Shown piece by piece: positions 42,676-52,183 of a stretch of DNA of 64,000 bases. The position numbers and the translations under genes are program-made. A model generated the notes under the pieces. That model made no database searches, was not told the DNA's origin, and saw nothing but the letters and a program-made list of their open reading frames with translations. Position 1 is the first letter of the stretch. Each line of letters opens with the position of its first letter. Origin of the DNA: Saccharospirillum sp. MSK14-1 (GTDB lineage Bacteria > Pseudomonadota > Gammaproteobacteria > Pseudomonadales > Natronospirillaceae); the NCBI RefSeq assembly GCF_003054965.1, contig NZ_MIES01000033.1, positions 558,001-622,000 of the forward strand. Direction: 5' to 3'.

Positions 42676-43690
42676 GGGTCAGGTCGGCCCAGACAGGTCT
42701 ATGGTCTGAGGCGGTGCGAACTGCCTCGGCCAAGTGGTTATCCGCAGGCCAGAGTACGGCGGATTGATCCCGTTTCCATTGCCGTGAAGGCAGCACATAG
42801 TCGGCCCGTAACCCCCAGTCTGCGGTTTGCCGCCCGTTACCCGCGGGCCAGCGCTGACGAGCGCCCGGGCTGGTGGGTTTGGGGTCCTGGACGTGTGCAT
42901 GGTTCAGCAATTGCTCAATGGCACCCAGGCTGTCACCGGCGTCAGGGTCGGCGTTTAGGTCGCCTGCGATGACAAAAGCTGCATCACGGTTTAGCCCGCC
43001 CTGTCGACCCTGGTCGTCGCTGATTGTTGGCGATGTTTCCGTTGCATTCAGGTAGTTCAGCCAGAAGCGAATTTCATCGTTGTTGCGGTGTGCATTGCGT
43101 CGTTCCGGTCCGTCGAAGGCGGGCGGCGTCGGGTGGCTGACCAGCAGATGGAAATCCCCATCCGGTGCCTGAATTAATACATCCCAGTGCGACTTGCTCG
43201 ACAATCGCAGCACGCCCAGGTCATCAGGGTGGTAAAAGTCAGAGCCGTCGGGTTGTTTGGGGAAGTCAGCGCCAGGAAGGTCGCGCCACAAAAAATGCTG
43301 AAACGTACGGCTGGCAGAAAGGTCGATCGGCCAACGCGATAAGACCGCCATAGCGTACTGACCCGGGAAGGCACCGAAGCCAAAAGGGGTGGTTTTTTGC
43401 TGGTCGTCTTTAACCAGATCGCGACCGGAATCAACGCCAGTATTAACCGGCGCAAAATAGCGATGCGGATAATCCAACCCAGCGGGCAGTAGCCAACGAT
43501 CGGCGAATAAATCCAGGTTCGTGGCGTCCGCATCGCGATCGATTTCGTTGAGCACCAGTACATCCGCCTGCAGTGATTGCATCACCTCTATGACGGCACG
43601 CAACTGAGTACTGCCGGCACCTTTAAGCTCGGTGTTCAGGGCCGATTCTGACGCTCGGTTCAGGGCGACGTTGTAGCTGGCCAGACGCAA
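42662..43690 (-). CDS. Endonuclease/exonuclease/phosphatase family protein
   Basis: This 342-residue protein has the EEP fold: the N-terminal [11 protein letters not shown], the metal-binding [42 protein letters not shown] with its catalytic Asp and Asn, and the terminal [10 protein letters not shown]. These residues match the secreted or cytoplasmic exonuclease III-like phosphodiesterase group, but no signal peptide is seen and the substrate is unknown. It starts 4 bp after the YjjG-like gene ends on the same strand, so they form an operon. It overlaps the end of ppsA. Confidence 0.88.
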   Translation of the reverse strand: MRLASYNVALNRASESALNTELKGAGSTQLRAVIEVMQSLQADVLVLNEIDRDADATNLDLFADRWLLPAGLDYPHRYFAPVNTGVDSGRDLVKDDQQKTTPFGFGAFPGQYAMAVLSRWPIDLSASRTFQHFLWRDLPGADFPKQPDGSDFYHPDDLGVLRLSSKSHWDVLIQAPDGDFHLLVSHPTPPAFDGPERRNAHRNNDEIRFWLNYLNATETSPTISDDQGRQGGLNRDAAFVIAGDLNADPDAGDSLGAIEQLLNHAHVQDPKPTSPGARQRWPAGNGRQTADWGLRADYVLPSRQWKRDQSAVLWPADNHLAEAVRTASDHRPVWADLTLNLA

Positions 43691-43694
43691 TCGA

Positions 43695-44378
43695 TCAGTC
43701 CTCCAGCAGCCAAGTGGCCAGCTCTTCGATACGTTGAATCTGACGCGTTGGAGGTTCCAATTCGTCGGGCAGGGCGGCGGTTAGCCAGGCGGTGTCCCAA
43801 CCGTAGTTGCGACCGCCTTGGATGTCAGTTTCGTAGCGGTCCCCGACCATCAATACGCGGTCGCGTTCGGGGGAGCCCATGGCCAGATTCATGGCTTCGA
43901 ATATTCGGGGGTCGGGTTTGCCAACGCCAATGTCTTCCGATACCACCAGGGCGCTGATCAACGGAGCCAGGCCGGAGTGTTCCAGCCGTGGGCGCTGTAC
44001 CCGCGTCAGGCCATTGGTCAGTACCGCCAGACGGGCGTGCTCGGCCAGGCGTTGCAGGGTGGTTAACGTACCGGGCAACAAGGTTGAGCCTTCCGCTAAA
44101 AAGTCGAGAAAACGGTCAGCCCAGGGCTCGGCTGCCTCATCGACGCCCACTTCATCAAACAGTCGTCGGATGCGCATCAGCTTGATGGCTTCGGGACGAA
44201 TCGCTCCGCGTTCCATCTCTTGCCACAGGTGTCGGTTGATGCCGGAGTAAAGCGCTCGATGTTCCGTGGTGTCGGTGAGGCCAATACCGGTAAGCAAGCG
44301 ACCAATGGCGTGATGCTCGGCCTGGCCAAAGTCGAAGAGGGTGTCGTCGGCATCGAAGACGATCCAGTCGTAACGCAT
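43695..44378 (-). CDS. yjjG: HAD phosphatase, YjjG-like pyrimidine 5'-nucleotidase
   Basis: This 227-residue haloacid-dehalogenase phosphatase has the nucleophile motif VFDADDTLFDFG, motif II in LAVLTNGLTRVQRPRL, the lysine in VSEDIGVGKPDPRIF, and the acidic motif MVGDRYETDIQGG. The YjjG-type start DADDTLFDF and the lid pattern make a pyrimidine (thymidine/uridine) 5'-nucleotidase the best guess, useful for clearing modified nucleotides. It is the first gene of a two-gene minus-strand unit with the EEP-family protein. Confidence 0.87.
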   Translation of the reverse strand: MRYDWIVFDADDTLFDFGQAEHHAIGRLLTGIGLTDTTEHRALYSGINRHLWQEMERGAIRPEAIKLMRIRRLFDEVGVDEAAEPWADRFLDFLAEGSTLLPGTLTTLQRLAEHARLAVLTNGLTRVQRPRLEHSGLAPLISALVVSEDIGVGKPDPRIFEAMNLAMGSPERDRVLMVGDRYETDIQGGRNYGWDTAWLTAALPDELEPPTRQIQRIEELATWLLED

Positions 44379-44528
44379 ACAGCATCCTGGTCAATGGATA
44401 GGTGGCCGTATTAGAGCAAATCAGTTTACTGGACGACAGATTAAAAATTGCAGCGCAAGGCTCGGAGTGAGCGTGCTTGCTGGCAACCTTAGTCTGGGTG
44501 AAGATCGCTGACATCAGGAGACCTGAGT

Positions 44529-45599
44529 ATGACTGTGAATGCTTCATCATTGGACGACCAGCGTTGGCACGCCCTGTTGGAACGCCAATTCGACGGACTG
44601 GCGCCATTTTTATACGCCGTCATTACCACCGGTGTGGTGTGTCGGCCGGACTGTTCATCGCGTCGTCCGCGCCGTGAGAATGTGCGGTTTTTTGAGTCAC
44701 TGACGGCAGCGCAAGCGGCGGGTTTTCGACCCTGTAAGCGGTGTCGGCCGGATGCGCAGACGCCAGCACAGCAACAACGCCAGGCGCTGGTTGCTGTCTG
44801 CCGTCGCCTGGAGAACGAAGATCCAACGCCGACGCTGGCCAATTTGGCGGCCGATCTGAAACTCAGCCAGTGGCATTTCCAGCGCTTGTTCCGTCGGGTG
44901 ATGGGGGTGACCCCACATCAGTATGCGACAGAGTATCGCGCAGGGCGTTTGAAAGCGGCGTTAAAAACAGCGACCAGCGTTACCGATGCCAGTTACCAGG
45001 CCGGCTACGGTTCCAGCAGCCGTTTGTTTGAGGCGGCCCGATCGCGGTTGTCCATGTCACCGTCGGATTATCGCCAGGGTGCTCCCGGACAGCGCCTGCA
45101 TTATGGCCGGGCACCCTGTCACCTGGGTTGGGTCGGGATGGTCGCCAGCGAGCGGGGCATCTGTGGCATTGAACTGGCCGATGATGCGGACAGCCTGCAA
45201 CAGCGACTGCAGCAGACTTTCGCCAAGGCAACGCTGATTGAAGCAGGTGAAGCGTTCGATGAGATGCTGTCTCAGGTGGTGGCTTTTCTGGCACAGCCGG
45301 AACAGGTGTTCGACTTGCCGCTGGATATTCAAGGCACCGCCTTTCAGTGTCAGGTTTGGCAAACATTGCGTACTGTTCCGGCAGGGCAGACGCTCAGCTA
45401 TGCCGAACTGGCTGCCCGCCTGGGTCGGCCGGAAGCCAGCCGAGCCGTCGCCGGTGCCTGCGCTGCCAATAAGCTGGCGGTGGTGGTGCCCTGCCATCGC
45501 ATTACCCGCGCCGATGGCTCAATCAGCGGTTATCGTTGGGGCGTTGAGCGTAAACGTCAGTTGCTGGAACAAGAAGCCAAACGCTCCGATCAGGCTTGA
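44529..45599 (+). CDS. ada: Bifunctional Ada DNA-repair protein / regulator
   Basis: This 356-residue protein has the three expected parts. The N-terminal zinc domain carries four cysteines, C38 and C42 (VCRPDCSSRRP) and C69 and C72 (PCKRCRP), which repair methylphosphotriesters. A central AraC-type HTH (LAADLKLSQWHFQRLFRRVM) and a C-terminal O6-methylguanine methyltransferase with acceptor Cys322 in VVPCHRI follow. In E. coli, methylated Ada activates its own gene. The start has a good GGAG. It is a single-gene unit followed by the DUF2868-DUF3482 pair. Confidence 0.93.
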   Translation: MTVNASSLDDQRWHALLERQFDGLAPFLYAVITTGVVCRPDCSSRRPRRENVRFFESLTAAQAAGFRPCKRCRPDAQTPAQQQRQALVAVCRRLENEDPTPTLANLAADLKLSQWHFQRLFRRVMGVTPHQYATEYRAGRLKAALKTATSVTDASYQAGYGSSSRLFEAARSRLSMSPSDYRQGAPGQRLHYGRAPCHLGWVGMVASERGICGIELADDADSLQQRLQQTFAKATLIEAGEAFDEMLSQVVAFLAQPEQVFDLPLDIQGTAFQCQVWQTLRTVPAGQTLSYAELAARLGRPEASRAVAGACAANKLAVVVPCHRITRADGSISGYRWGVERKRQLLEQEAKRSDQA

Positions 45600-45656
45600 A
45601 CTGCTGTCTTTTGAACCCGACACTTATGTTTTTGCTGTGGTTCAAGGAGCGTCGCC

Positions 45657-46862
45657 ATCAAGGCCACCGATCAACTCGACCTCGGTTTGCGTTGGCTCGA
45701 TGCCGACCCCGATTATCCGGCTGGCCCAGCCAGTGACTGGCTGACGTTTCTGCGCCAGGCGAACGTTTTACCGGCTCAGGTGCGCCTGCGCCTGGTGCGG
45801 TATTGGCCCCTGCTGGCGGCTATCAATGGTGTGCTGAGCATGGTCGGCCTGAATGTCTGGCCCGCCAGTGGCATCCATTTGCTGGGGTTTCTGCTGCTGT
45901 TTTGGTTGCTGCCGGTGCTGTTCTGGAGCTGGCAAGCGACGGCCTTGTTGTCGGCCAATCGCGCGCCTTGGTGGCGACCACTGTTCACCTCACATCGAGA
46001 TAAAGTCATTGGTTTGTGGTGCTCACGGCAGGCGGTGCTGGCGCAACTGAGTTTTACGCTGGCTGCGCTGGCAACGTTGTGGGCGATGTTGTTCGGCCGG
46101 GAAGTGGTGTTCTATTGGAGCACCTCCCTTCCGGCTGTGAGCGGACTGATGGATGAAAGCCTGGCAATGCTGACGCTGGGTTGGTTGGACGCGCCGGATC
46201 CGCTGATCATCAGTGCTTCTCAAGCGGGCGCCGTCAGTGGTTGGCAACAGACTCTGTTGAATTACTCCTTCTACTGGGCGGCATGGCTTAGTCAGGTGGT
46301 GGCGCTGTGGGTGCTATTGCCGTTGGCGTTGCTGTTGCCCGTGTTTCAGCTTCGTTTGATGACCGTCTTAAAGCGCTGGCCGCAGTACAATCATCAATTG
46401 CGAGCCCGCTTCCAATTATCGTCGCCGTCAGCAGTGCATTATCAGGCTTTGGATGCGGCTGAACCGGTGGCGAATTTGGCCGTGACACCGTTGGATGAAC
46501 AAGAATCCGAGCCGCTTGAACCGGGGTTTATCTGGCAACTTGGACGCGACTTTAAACCATCACAAGGCAGTCTGCGCCTGGGGGCAATATCACAGCGTGA
46601 AGACGAGCAGGCGGTGGCAAAGCAGTCGCGGACGCTGTCGGTCTGGTATTGTTCTGCTCGGTCGGTGCCCACTGGGGATCTGGCTGACCTGCTGCTGAAA
46701 CATCGCGCGACCGGTGGTCATCCCCGCGTGTATTTGCTGGCGCGTCGGGGTGACACTCTTGAACCACTGAACCTGGCCCGCAATTGGCGGGCCTTTATGG
46801 AGCGACATCGTCTGAGTGATGTGCCGGTGATTCTGTGTTGGACGGAGGCGCTCAATGAGTGA
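45657..46862 (+). CDS. DUF2868 membrane protein with apparent AUC start
   Basis: This protein of about 401 residues has an N-terminal soluble stretch (TDQLDLGLRWLDADPDYPAG), then several hydrophobic segments (LLGFLLLFWLLPVLFWSW, LSFTLAALATLWAML, VVALWVLLPLALLLPVFQ). A charged cytoplasmic C-terminal domain follows. It matches the DUF2868 family, of unknown function, which is nearly always followed by a DUF3482 GTPase. The start is unusual: the only ribosome-binding site (AAGGAG, 45644-45649) points to an ATC at 45657, and no ATG or GTG occurs in frame upstream. A TTG at 45687 is the fallback. It overlaps the next gene by 8 bp. Confidence 0.78.
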   Translation: MKATDQLDLGLRWLDADPDYPAGPASDWLTFLRQANVLPAQVRLRLVRYWPLLAAINGVLSMVGLNVWPASGIHLLGFLLLFWLLPVLFWSWQATALLSANRAPWWRPLFTSHRDKVIGLWCSRQAVLAQLSFTLAALATLWAMLFGREVVFYWSTSLPAVSGLMDESLAMLTLGWLDAPDPLIISASQAGAVSGWQQTLLNYSFYWAAWLSQVVALWVLLPLALLLPVFQLRLMTVLKRWPQYNHQLRARFQLSSPSAVHYQALDAAEPVANLAVTPLDEQESEPLEPGFIWQLGRDFKPSQGSLRLGAISQREDEQAVAKQSRTLSVWYCSARSVPTGDLADLLLKHRATGGHPRVYLLARRGDTLEPLNLARNWRAFMERHRLSDVPVILCWTEALNE

Positions 46863-48267
46863 CAGCGCGACGCCTCGTTTTGCTGTGGTTGGGCATCCAA
46901 ATCAGGGTAAATCCAGTCTGGTATCGACCCTGGTGCAAGATGACCATATCGCGGTCAGTCCGATCAGTGGTACCACCCAGAGTGCGCACCGCTATCAATT
47001 ATTGCTCGCAGACCAGGTGCTCTATGAGCTGGTCGATACGCCGGGATTTCAGCGCGCTCGTCAAATTCTCGATTGGTGCAATGAGCGTGCAGCGGATGCC
47101 GCCGAACGTCCGGCTGTGTTAGCCAGTTTTGTCGCTCAGCATCGGGATGATCGGCGATTCAGTGATGATTGCGCCTTGCTTGAGCCTATTTTGAACGGCG
47201 CGGGCATTGTCTATGTGGTGGATGTCAGTCAGCCCTTCGGGTCAGTGTTTGATGCAGAGCTGCAGTTGTTGTCATGGACGGCTCAGCCGAGATTGGCGTT
47301 GCTCAATCCCATTGGCAATGACCGCCATGCGGCCCAGTGGCAAACCGCACTCAGTCAGTATTTCTCGCTTGTCCGCCGGTTCGATCCGTTAGTGGCGCCC
47401 TTTGAGCAGCACTTAGCGCTGCTTCGATCGCTGGCAGAAGTACACCCACCTTGGCGTGAAGCGCTGATTAAGGGCGTCGATGCGTTATCGGAACAACGTC
47501 AGCAGCGCCATGACCAGGCGGCACAGGCGTTGTTGCTCTATTTCGAGCGGATGCTTCACCTGCAGCTGCAGCTGCCGATGGTTGGGCCGCGAGACCAGGT
47601 TCGAGCCGCCGGGCTGGCGCAATACAATCAGGCCTTGCAGCAGCTGGAGAAAGGCCTGCGCACGCGCTTGGCGGAGATTTATGGTCACGGAGATTTGGAC
47701 TGGCGTACGGAGTGGCAGGCGCTGGCGCAAGACGATTTGACCGATGCGCGCGAGTGGCGCGTATGGGGGCTGTCCCGGGCGCGTCTGGCATCGCTCAGTG
47801 GGGCTGCGGGTGCTCTGTCGGGTTTGGCCGTTGACGCCGCGGCAGGAGGTACCTCCTTGCTGCTGGGCGCCGTCAGTGGTGGGGTGCTGGGCGGTCTTGC
47901 CGGCGGTTTTGCCGGTCGAAACGGCGTGACTTTCCAGTGGGTTTCACGCGTGCCTGGCTACGAACACTGGCAATTGGGGCCGATGACCAGTCTGGATTTT
48001 GCGTTGGCGATGATCGGTCGGGCGCTGCGCTGCTGGTATCAGTTACGACAACGCAATCACGCTCGTCGTGACGTACTGGATATGGGCGGTGCCGATTTTA
48101 ATACCTGGCTCAGTGGTCTGGAGCGAAAGCAGCAAGTGCAGTGGCTCTACTGGGTGCGGCGTTTGATGAAGCGGTCGCTCACAGAAGCCGAAGTGGCTCA
48201 ATTCACGGCCTTAATAGCAGCTATTGGGTATCAAATGGATATTCTTTTTACTAAAATAAACAAATAA
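46855..48267 (+). CDS. DUF3482 family GTPase
   Basis: This 470-residue protein starts with an Era-like P-loop GTPase domain: G1 VVGHPNQGKSSLVSTL, G2 SGTTQSAHRY, and G3 LVDTPGFQRAR. The G4 NKxD motif is not clear; LALLNPIGND is the nearest match, so guanine specificity is uncertain. The C-terminal half has a helical region, then a Gly/Ala-rich amphipathic hairpin (LLGAVSGGVLGGLAGGFAG) that could insert in a membrane. It pairs with the DUF2868 membrane protein and overlaps it. No function is known for this pair; membrane or ion-related roles are possible. Confidence 0.88.
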   Translation: MSDSATPRFAVVGHPNQGKSSLVSTLVQDDHIAVSPISGTTQSAHRYQLLLADQVLYELVDTPGFQRARQILDWCNERAADAAERPAVLASFVAQHRDDRRFSDDCALLEPILNGAGIVYVVDVSQPFGSVFDAELQLLSWTAQPRLALLNPIGNDRHAAQWQTALSQYFSLVRRFDPLVAPFEQHLALLRSLAEVHPPWREALIKGVDALSEQRQQRHDQAAQALLLYFERMLHLQLQLPMVGPRDQVRAAGLAQYNQALQQLEKGLRTRLAEIYGHGDLDWRTEWQALAQDDLTDAREWRVWGLSRARLASLSGAAGALSGLAVDAAAGGTSLLLGAVSGGVLGGLAGGFAGRNGVTFQWVSRVPGYEHWQLGPMTSLDFALAMIGRALRCWYQLRQRNHARRDVLDMGGADFNTWLSGLERKQQVQWLYWVRRLMKRSLTEAEVAQFTALIAAIGYQMDILFTKINK

Positions 48268-48326
48268 AAGATTATTTTATGGATACTTTGCTAGACTGTA
48301 GTCAAAGACTGGATGGAGTCTGAAAC

Positions 48327-49301
48327 GTGACAACCATCGTGATATCTATACTGGTAGGGACGCTGATCTTACTCTGGATGTTCGGTCCAAGGCCAAAGGT
48401 GGTGTTGCAATGGCTGGTCGATGAACTGCCGGTTGAGTTGGATCAGCTACCGAACTGGTTAAAAGAGCAGGAATCCAGGTTCGATATTGTTCCCGGTGGC
48501 GAAAAGGCTATCGATTTTGCCGACCCAGACCACCCGGCCCAGACGGAATATGTGGTGCTGTATCTTCACGGCTTTTCGGCAACGCGTCAGGAGTTGGCGC
48601 CGATTCCTCAACATGTCGCACAGGCGCTGGGGGCTAACTGTTTCGGTTCCCGCCTGACCGGTCATGGCGTTGGTGGCGACGAGTTGGGTGAAGCCACCGC
48701 CGGTGACTGGCTTAAAGACGCCGCCGAAGCTTGGGAGCTGGCCACGCGGTTAGGGCGCAAGGTGATCATCCTTAGCTGTTCAACCGGCGGCACCCTGGCA
48801 ACCTGGTTGGCGCAGCAGCCCAGTGCTCAGGAGCAATTGGCGGCCATGGTGCTGGTATCGCCAAACTTTAAGATTCGGCTGTGGGCAGCAACGATGTTTA
48901 CCTGGCCTTGGTCTCGTTATTGGCTGCGTTACCTGGCGGGCACGCATCGCGAAACACAAGCACCGAATGAATTCGTTGCGCGCTATTGGACGGTGCGTTA
49001 TCCAACCAAAGTACTGCACGAATTGCAGGCGCTGGTGCAAGCGGTGCAGCGCAGTGATATGGGTAACATTAAGGCGCCAACCTTGTTCATCTACAGCGAT
49101 TTCGATCAGGTTGTCGACAGCCGCTATACCGATAAGGTCTTTAAACGTTGGGGTGCGCCACGTGAGCGTGTCAAAGTTGAGGAACTGATTGGGCACTCCA
49201 ATCATGTTGTGGCAGGCGATCTGTTAGCGCCGGAAAACACCGTTAAGACACAGCAGGAAATTCTGGCTTTTTTAAGGCGACAAGGTATTCACTGCTCGTA
49301 G
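48327..49301 (+). CDS. Membrane-anchored alpha/beta hydrolase
   Basis: This 324-residue protein has an N-terminal hydrophobic segment (IVISILVGTLILLWMFG) that probably anchors it in the membrane. An alpha/beta hydrolase domain follows: VLYLHGFSATRQEL forms the oxyanion loop, SCSTGGTLAT carries nucleophile Ser152 (SxSxG rather than the usual GxSxG), FIYSDFDQVVDS has the acid, and IGHSNHVV the histidine. The esterase or lipase substrate is unknown. GTG 48327 is used with GGAG at 48315-48318. A strong terminator follows its stop. Confidence 0.85.
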   Translation: MTTIVISILVGTLILLWMFGPRPKVVLQWLVDELPVELDQLPNWLKEQESRFDIVPGGEKAIDFADPDHPAQTEYVVLYLHGFSATRQELAPIPQHVAQALGANCFGSRLTGHGVGGDELGEATAGDWLKDAAEAWELATRLGRKVIILSCSTGGTLATWLAQQPSAQEQLAAMVLVSPNFKIRLWAATMFTWPWSRYWLRYLAGTHRETQAPNEFVARYWTVRYPTKVLHELQALVQAVQRSDMGNIKAPTLFIYSDFDQVVDSRYTDKVFKRWGAPRERVKVEELIGHSNHVVAGDLLAPENTVKTQQEILAFLRRQGIHCS

Positions 49302-49310
49302 TTTTGTACA

Positions 49311-49340
49311 AAAAAAACGGCCCGAAAGGGCCGTTTTTTT
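49311..49340. terminator. Bidirectional terminator
   Basis: A-run, ACGGCCC (49317-49323), GAAA, GGGCCGT (49328-49334), T-run to 49340. It serves the hydrolase gene and the convergent exported protein. Confidence 0.95.
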
Positions 49341-49353
49341 ATGCATGAGGCAA

Positions 49354-49794
49354 TCAGAATTGCATGCCAACAGAGAAGTAAGGGCTGTTGGGATGCGCAC
49401 CACCTTCAACAAACAGCGTGGTGTTGTTGATCAAAATATTCAGGCCAACCTCAGCGGCCAGGCCGAATTCACCATCATTTTCGAAACTGATGCCTGGGCC
49501 TAAGCTACCGTACAGTCCCAAGCCGTACTCGATATCGATCAACACGCCCATGGACAGGTCGGCACCGACGGCGGGGTTGTCTGAAAAGCCAGCACCCAGT
49601 TCCAATTCGCCGTAAGTGTTCAGACCGTTACCGGACAGGGCGGGAATATTGATTGGGAAACCCATGGCACCGTTCACACCGAGGGCGCTATCGTAACTGG
49701 CGATGCCCAGTTCGGTACCGCCACCACCAGCCTGGGCAGCAGTGCCGGCAATCGTGAGGGTTGTCAGTACTGCGGTAAATGCCAGTTTCTTCAT
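49354..49794 (-). CDS. Small exported glycine-rich beta protein
   Basis: This 146-residue protein has a standard signal peptide ([19 protein letters not shown]) and a mature part of short strands alternating hydrophobic and small residues ([37 protein letters not shown]). It ends in SVGMQF, an aromatic C-terminus like those of outer-membrane beta-barrels. It is too short for a large porin and is probably a small barrel or surface protein. I recognise no family. The sequence is unusually rich in Gly and Asn. It is convergent with the hydrolase and divergent from trhO. Confidence 0.72.
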   Translation of the reverse strand: MKKLAFTAVLTTLTIAGTAAQAGGGGTELGIASYDSALGVNGAMGFPINIPALSGNGLNTYGELELGAGFSDNPAVGADLSMGVLIDIEYGLGLYGSLGPGISFENDGEFGLAAEVGLNILINNTTLFVEGGAHPNSPYFSVGMQF

Positions 49795-49997
49795 GTTGCG
49801 ACTCCTTAACGATAAGAATCAAGAACGAAGCAATCAGTCTAGTTAGGTTTACGTTCAGGTTGAACCCCGTACCGACTGTGATGAGAACAAGTTCCTCATA
49901 CTTGCGAGACCTTTACGTCTTGCCTAAAATCCCGCTCCCTGAAACTGACACCCACTTTGGCTCTGAATTTACGGTTCAGTCCGCTGGAGACGATTCG

Positions 49998-50981
49998 ATG
50001 ACCGCACCCATTGTCGTGACGGCGCTTTATCATTTTGTGCGCCTGGACGATCACACCCAATACCGCCAGCCGCTGCTGGATCTGATGGACGCCCGAGGCA
50101 TTCGTGGCACCTTGCTGTTAGCCAGTGAAGGCATCAACGGAACCGTGGCCGGCAGTCAAGAGGCCATTACCGAACTGCTTGACTGGTTGCAATCTCACCC
50201 TCCCTTTGCCGGGCTTAGCCATAAGGAATCCTTTTGCGATGAGATGCCTTTTTATCGCACCAAGGTGAAGCTGAAAAAAGAAATTGTGACCATGGGTGTG
50301 GAAGGCATCGACCCGCGTCATATCGTCGGCACCTACGTAAAACCGCAGGATTGGAATGCGCTGATCAGTGATCCAGACGTGTTGCTTATTGATACACGGA
50401 ACGATTACGAAGTCGGCATCGGCACCTTTGAAGGAGCGGTAAACCCTAATACTCAGACGTTTCGTGAGTTTCCTGAGTACGTGGAGCGTGAGCTTGATCC
50501 TGAGCGTCACACCAAGGTTGCCATGTTTTGTACCGGTGGCATTCGCTGTGAAAAATCGACCGCTTTTCTGAAGGAAAAAGGGTTTGATGAGGTGTATCAC
50601 CTGGAAGGTGGCATTCTGAAATACCTGGAAGAAGTGCCAGAAGCGCAGTCGATGTGGCGGGGTGAATGCTTTGTGTTCGATAACCGAGTAACGGTGGGAC
50701 ACGGGCTGAAACCGGGCCATTACGATCAGTGTCACGCTTGTCGCCGTCCGATTTCAGCGGACGATAAAGCCCATGCGCATTTCGAAGCCGGTGTCAGTTG
50801 TCCGCACTGCTACGACGAAGTTACCGAAGAACGTCGCCAACGGTTTATCGAACGCGAACGCCAAGTGCAATTAGCTCGGGCCCGTGGCGAACACCATATC
50901 GGTGAAGACGCACGTCGTGATATTGCTCAGCGTAAGGCGGAAAAAGAAGCGGCACGCTTGGCGCAACGCGAACAGTCTTAG
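49998..50981 (+). CDS. trhO: tRNA uridine(34) hydroxylase TrhO
   Basis: This 327-residue rhodanese-domain protein (YceA type) makes the oxygen-dependent 5-hydroxyuridine at tRNA position 34. It has an N-terminal ferredoxin-like domain ([35 protein letters not shown]) and a rhodanese domain with catalytic Cys178 in [20 protein letters not shown]-terminal zinc-like knuckle ([20 protein letters not shown]) follows. ATG 49998 is preferred with GGAG at 49984-49987; the upstream extension is not coding. A 14-bp hairpin follows the stop. Confidence 0.94.
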   Translation: MTAPIVVTALYHFVRLDDHTQYRQPLLDLMDARGIRGTLLLASEGINGTVAGSQEAITELLDWLQSHPPFAGLSHKESFCDEMPFYRTKVKLKKEIVTMGVEGIDPRHIVGTYVKPQDWNALISDPDVLLIDTRNDYEVGIGTFEGAVNPNTQTFREFPEYVERELDPERHTKVAMFCTGGIRCEKSTAFLKEKGFDEVYHLEGGILKYLEEVPEAQSMWRGECFVFDNRVTVGHGLKPGHYDQCHACRRPISADDKAHAHFEAGVSCPHCYDEVTEERRQRFIERERQVQLARARGEHHIGEDARRDIAQRKAEKEAARLAQREQS

Positions 50982-50989
50982 GGGTGGAC

Positions 50990-51021
50990 GGTTGAAAGAA
51001 GGCAAACGCCTTCTTTCAACC
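50990..51021. terminator. Strong hairpin between convergent trhO and galM
   Basis: GGTTGAAAGAAGGC (50990-51003), AAAC, GCCTTCTTTCAACC (51008-51021): a perfect 14-bp stem in the 46-bp gap between the two stops. It lacks a T-run, so termination may be partly Rho-dependent. Confidence 0.75.
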
Positions 51022-51027
51022 GCTGTA

Positions 51028-52119
51028 TCAGGCGTACCAGTGTGCCGGGTCGTCCTGACCGAACTGGTAAATAATGACCGAATGATAGGTTTCGCCCGGA
51101 CGCAGAATGGCGTCGGGGAAGTGGTCGTGATTATTGCTGTCTGGCCACAGCCCGGGTTCGAAGCAGAAGGCGCCATGACGCAAATAGCGTTGTTGTGCGT
51201 TCTTCGGAGTACCTCCGAGGAAGTTTCCGCTGTAGAACTGCACACCCGGCTGATTGGAGAAGCACTTCAACCAAAAGCCAGTGACGTTATTGCGTGCTTC
51301 CGCCTGCAATACGGTTTTATCCAACACCGAGTCGGCCATAATAAAATTATGGTCGTAGCCACCCGCGCGCAATAAGGATTCATCTTCGAGCGTTGCCAAC
51401 CTTGGGCTGATATCGGTCCACTCACGCAGATCCAGAACGCTGTTATCAACGGGTAAAATTTGCCCCGTCGGTAAGGCCGTTTCATCGGCTTCGGTATAGC
51501 GTTCAGCGTGAATGCGGAACTCGTGGTTTTTCAGTTCGCCCGACAGATCACCGCCCAGATTAAAGTAGGCATGATTGGTCAGGTTCAACAGCGTTGCCTG
51601 ATCTGTTTTTGCCTGAATATCAATCGACAACTGATTGTCTGGCAGCAGTTGAATGGTCTGAACAATATCAACGGCACCGGGGTAGCCCGCGTCGCCATCG
51701 GGGGTATGTAAGCGCAAAACCAGCGTTGGAATGCCGTCTTCCAACGACAGTCGTGAGTCCCACAGTCGTTGCCCGAAACCTTGGCTGCCGCCGTGCAGGT
51801 GATGCGGAGCGCCGTTGGTTTCCAGTTGCAGTGTTTGACCCTCGACCTCGGTACGACCGTTGCCGATGCGGTTTGCCACGCGACCAACGGTGGCACCCAG
51901 GCTGGCGCGTTGCTCGATAAACGCATCTAGGGTATCGCAGCCTAACACCAGTTCCAGAGGCTCTCCTTGCCAGGGCAGGGAGAAGCCGATCAGCGCGGCG
52001 CCGTAGTTGGTGAAACGCGCCTGCGCACCAGCACCATTGCGCAAATGGAATTCAAGCACTTCCTGACCGTCGTCCAGTTGGCCCCAGACTTCTTCGGCAA
52101 TCAGCGTGTTATCAGACAA
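51028..52119 (-). CDS. galM: Aldose 1-epimerase (galactose mutarotase)
   Basis: This 363-residue protein converts beta-D-galactose to the alpha anomer used by galactokinase. It has the family hallmarks TNYGAALIGFSLPWQG, ATVGRVANRIGNGR, the catalytic histidine in LTNHAYFNLGGD, and a C-terminal GVQFYSGNFLGG, with the acidic residue in CFEPGLWPDS. The TTG start at 52119 is supported by AGGAG six bases upstream; the longer frame runs back into galK. It is the last gene of the galTKM operon. No signal peptide is seen. Confidence 0.93.
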   Translation of the reverse strand: MSDNTLIAEEVWGQLDDGQEVLEFHLRNGAGAQARFTNYGAALIGFSLPWQGEPLELVLGCDTLDAFIEQRASLGATVGRVANRIGNGRTEVEGQTLQLETNGAPHHLHGGSQGFGQRLWDSRLSLEDGIPTLVLRLHTPDGDAGYPGAVDIVQTIQLLPDNQLSIDIQAKTDQATLLNLTNHAYFNLGGDLSGELKNHEFRIHAERYTEADETALPTGQILPVDNSVLDLREWTDISPRLATLEDESLLRAGGYDHNFIMADSVLDKTVLQAEARNNVTGFWLKCFSNQPGVQFYSGNFLGGTPKNAQQRYLRHGAFCFEPGLWPDSNNHDHFPDAILRPGETYHSVIIYQFGQDDPAHWYA

Positions 52120-52183
52120 GATCGACTCCTGAGAATGGCTGAAGGCGCATTGTGTAAGCTGGCTTCGGTCAAGTCCAGCCGGC

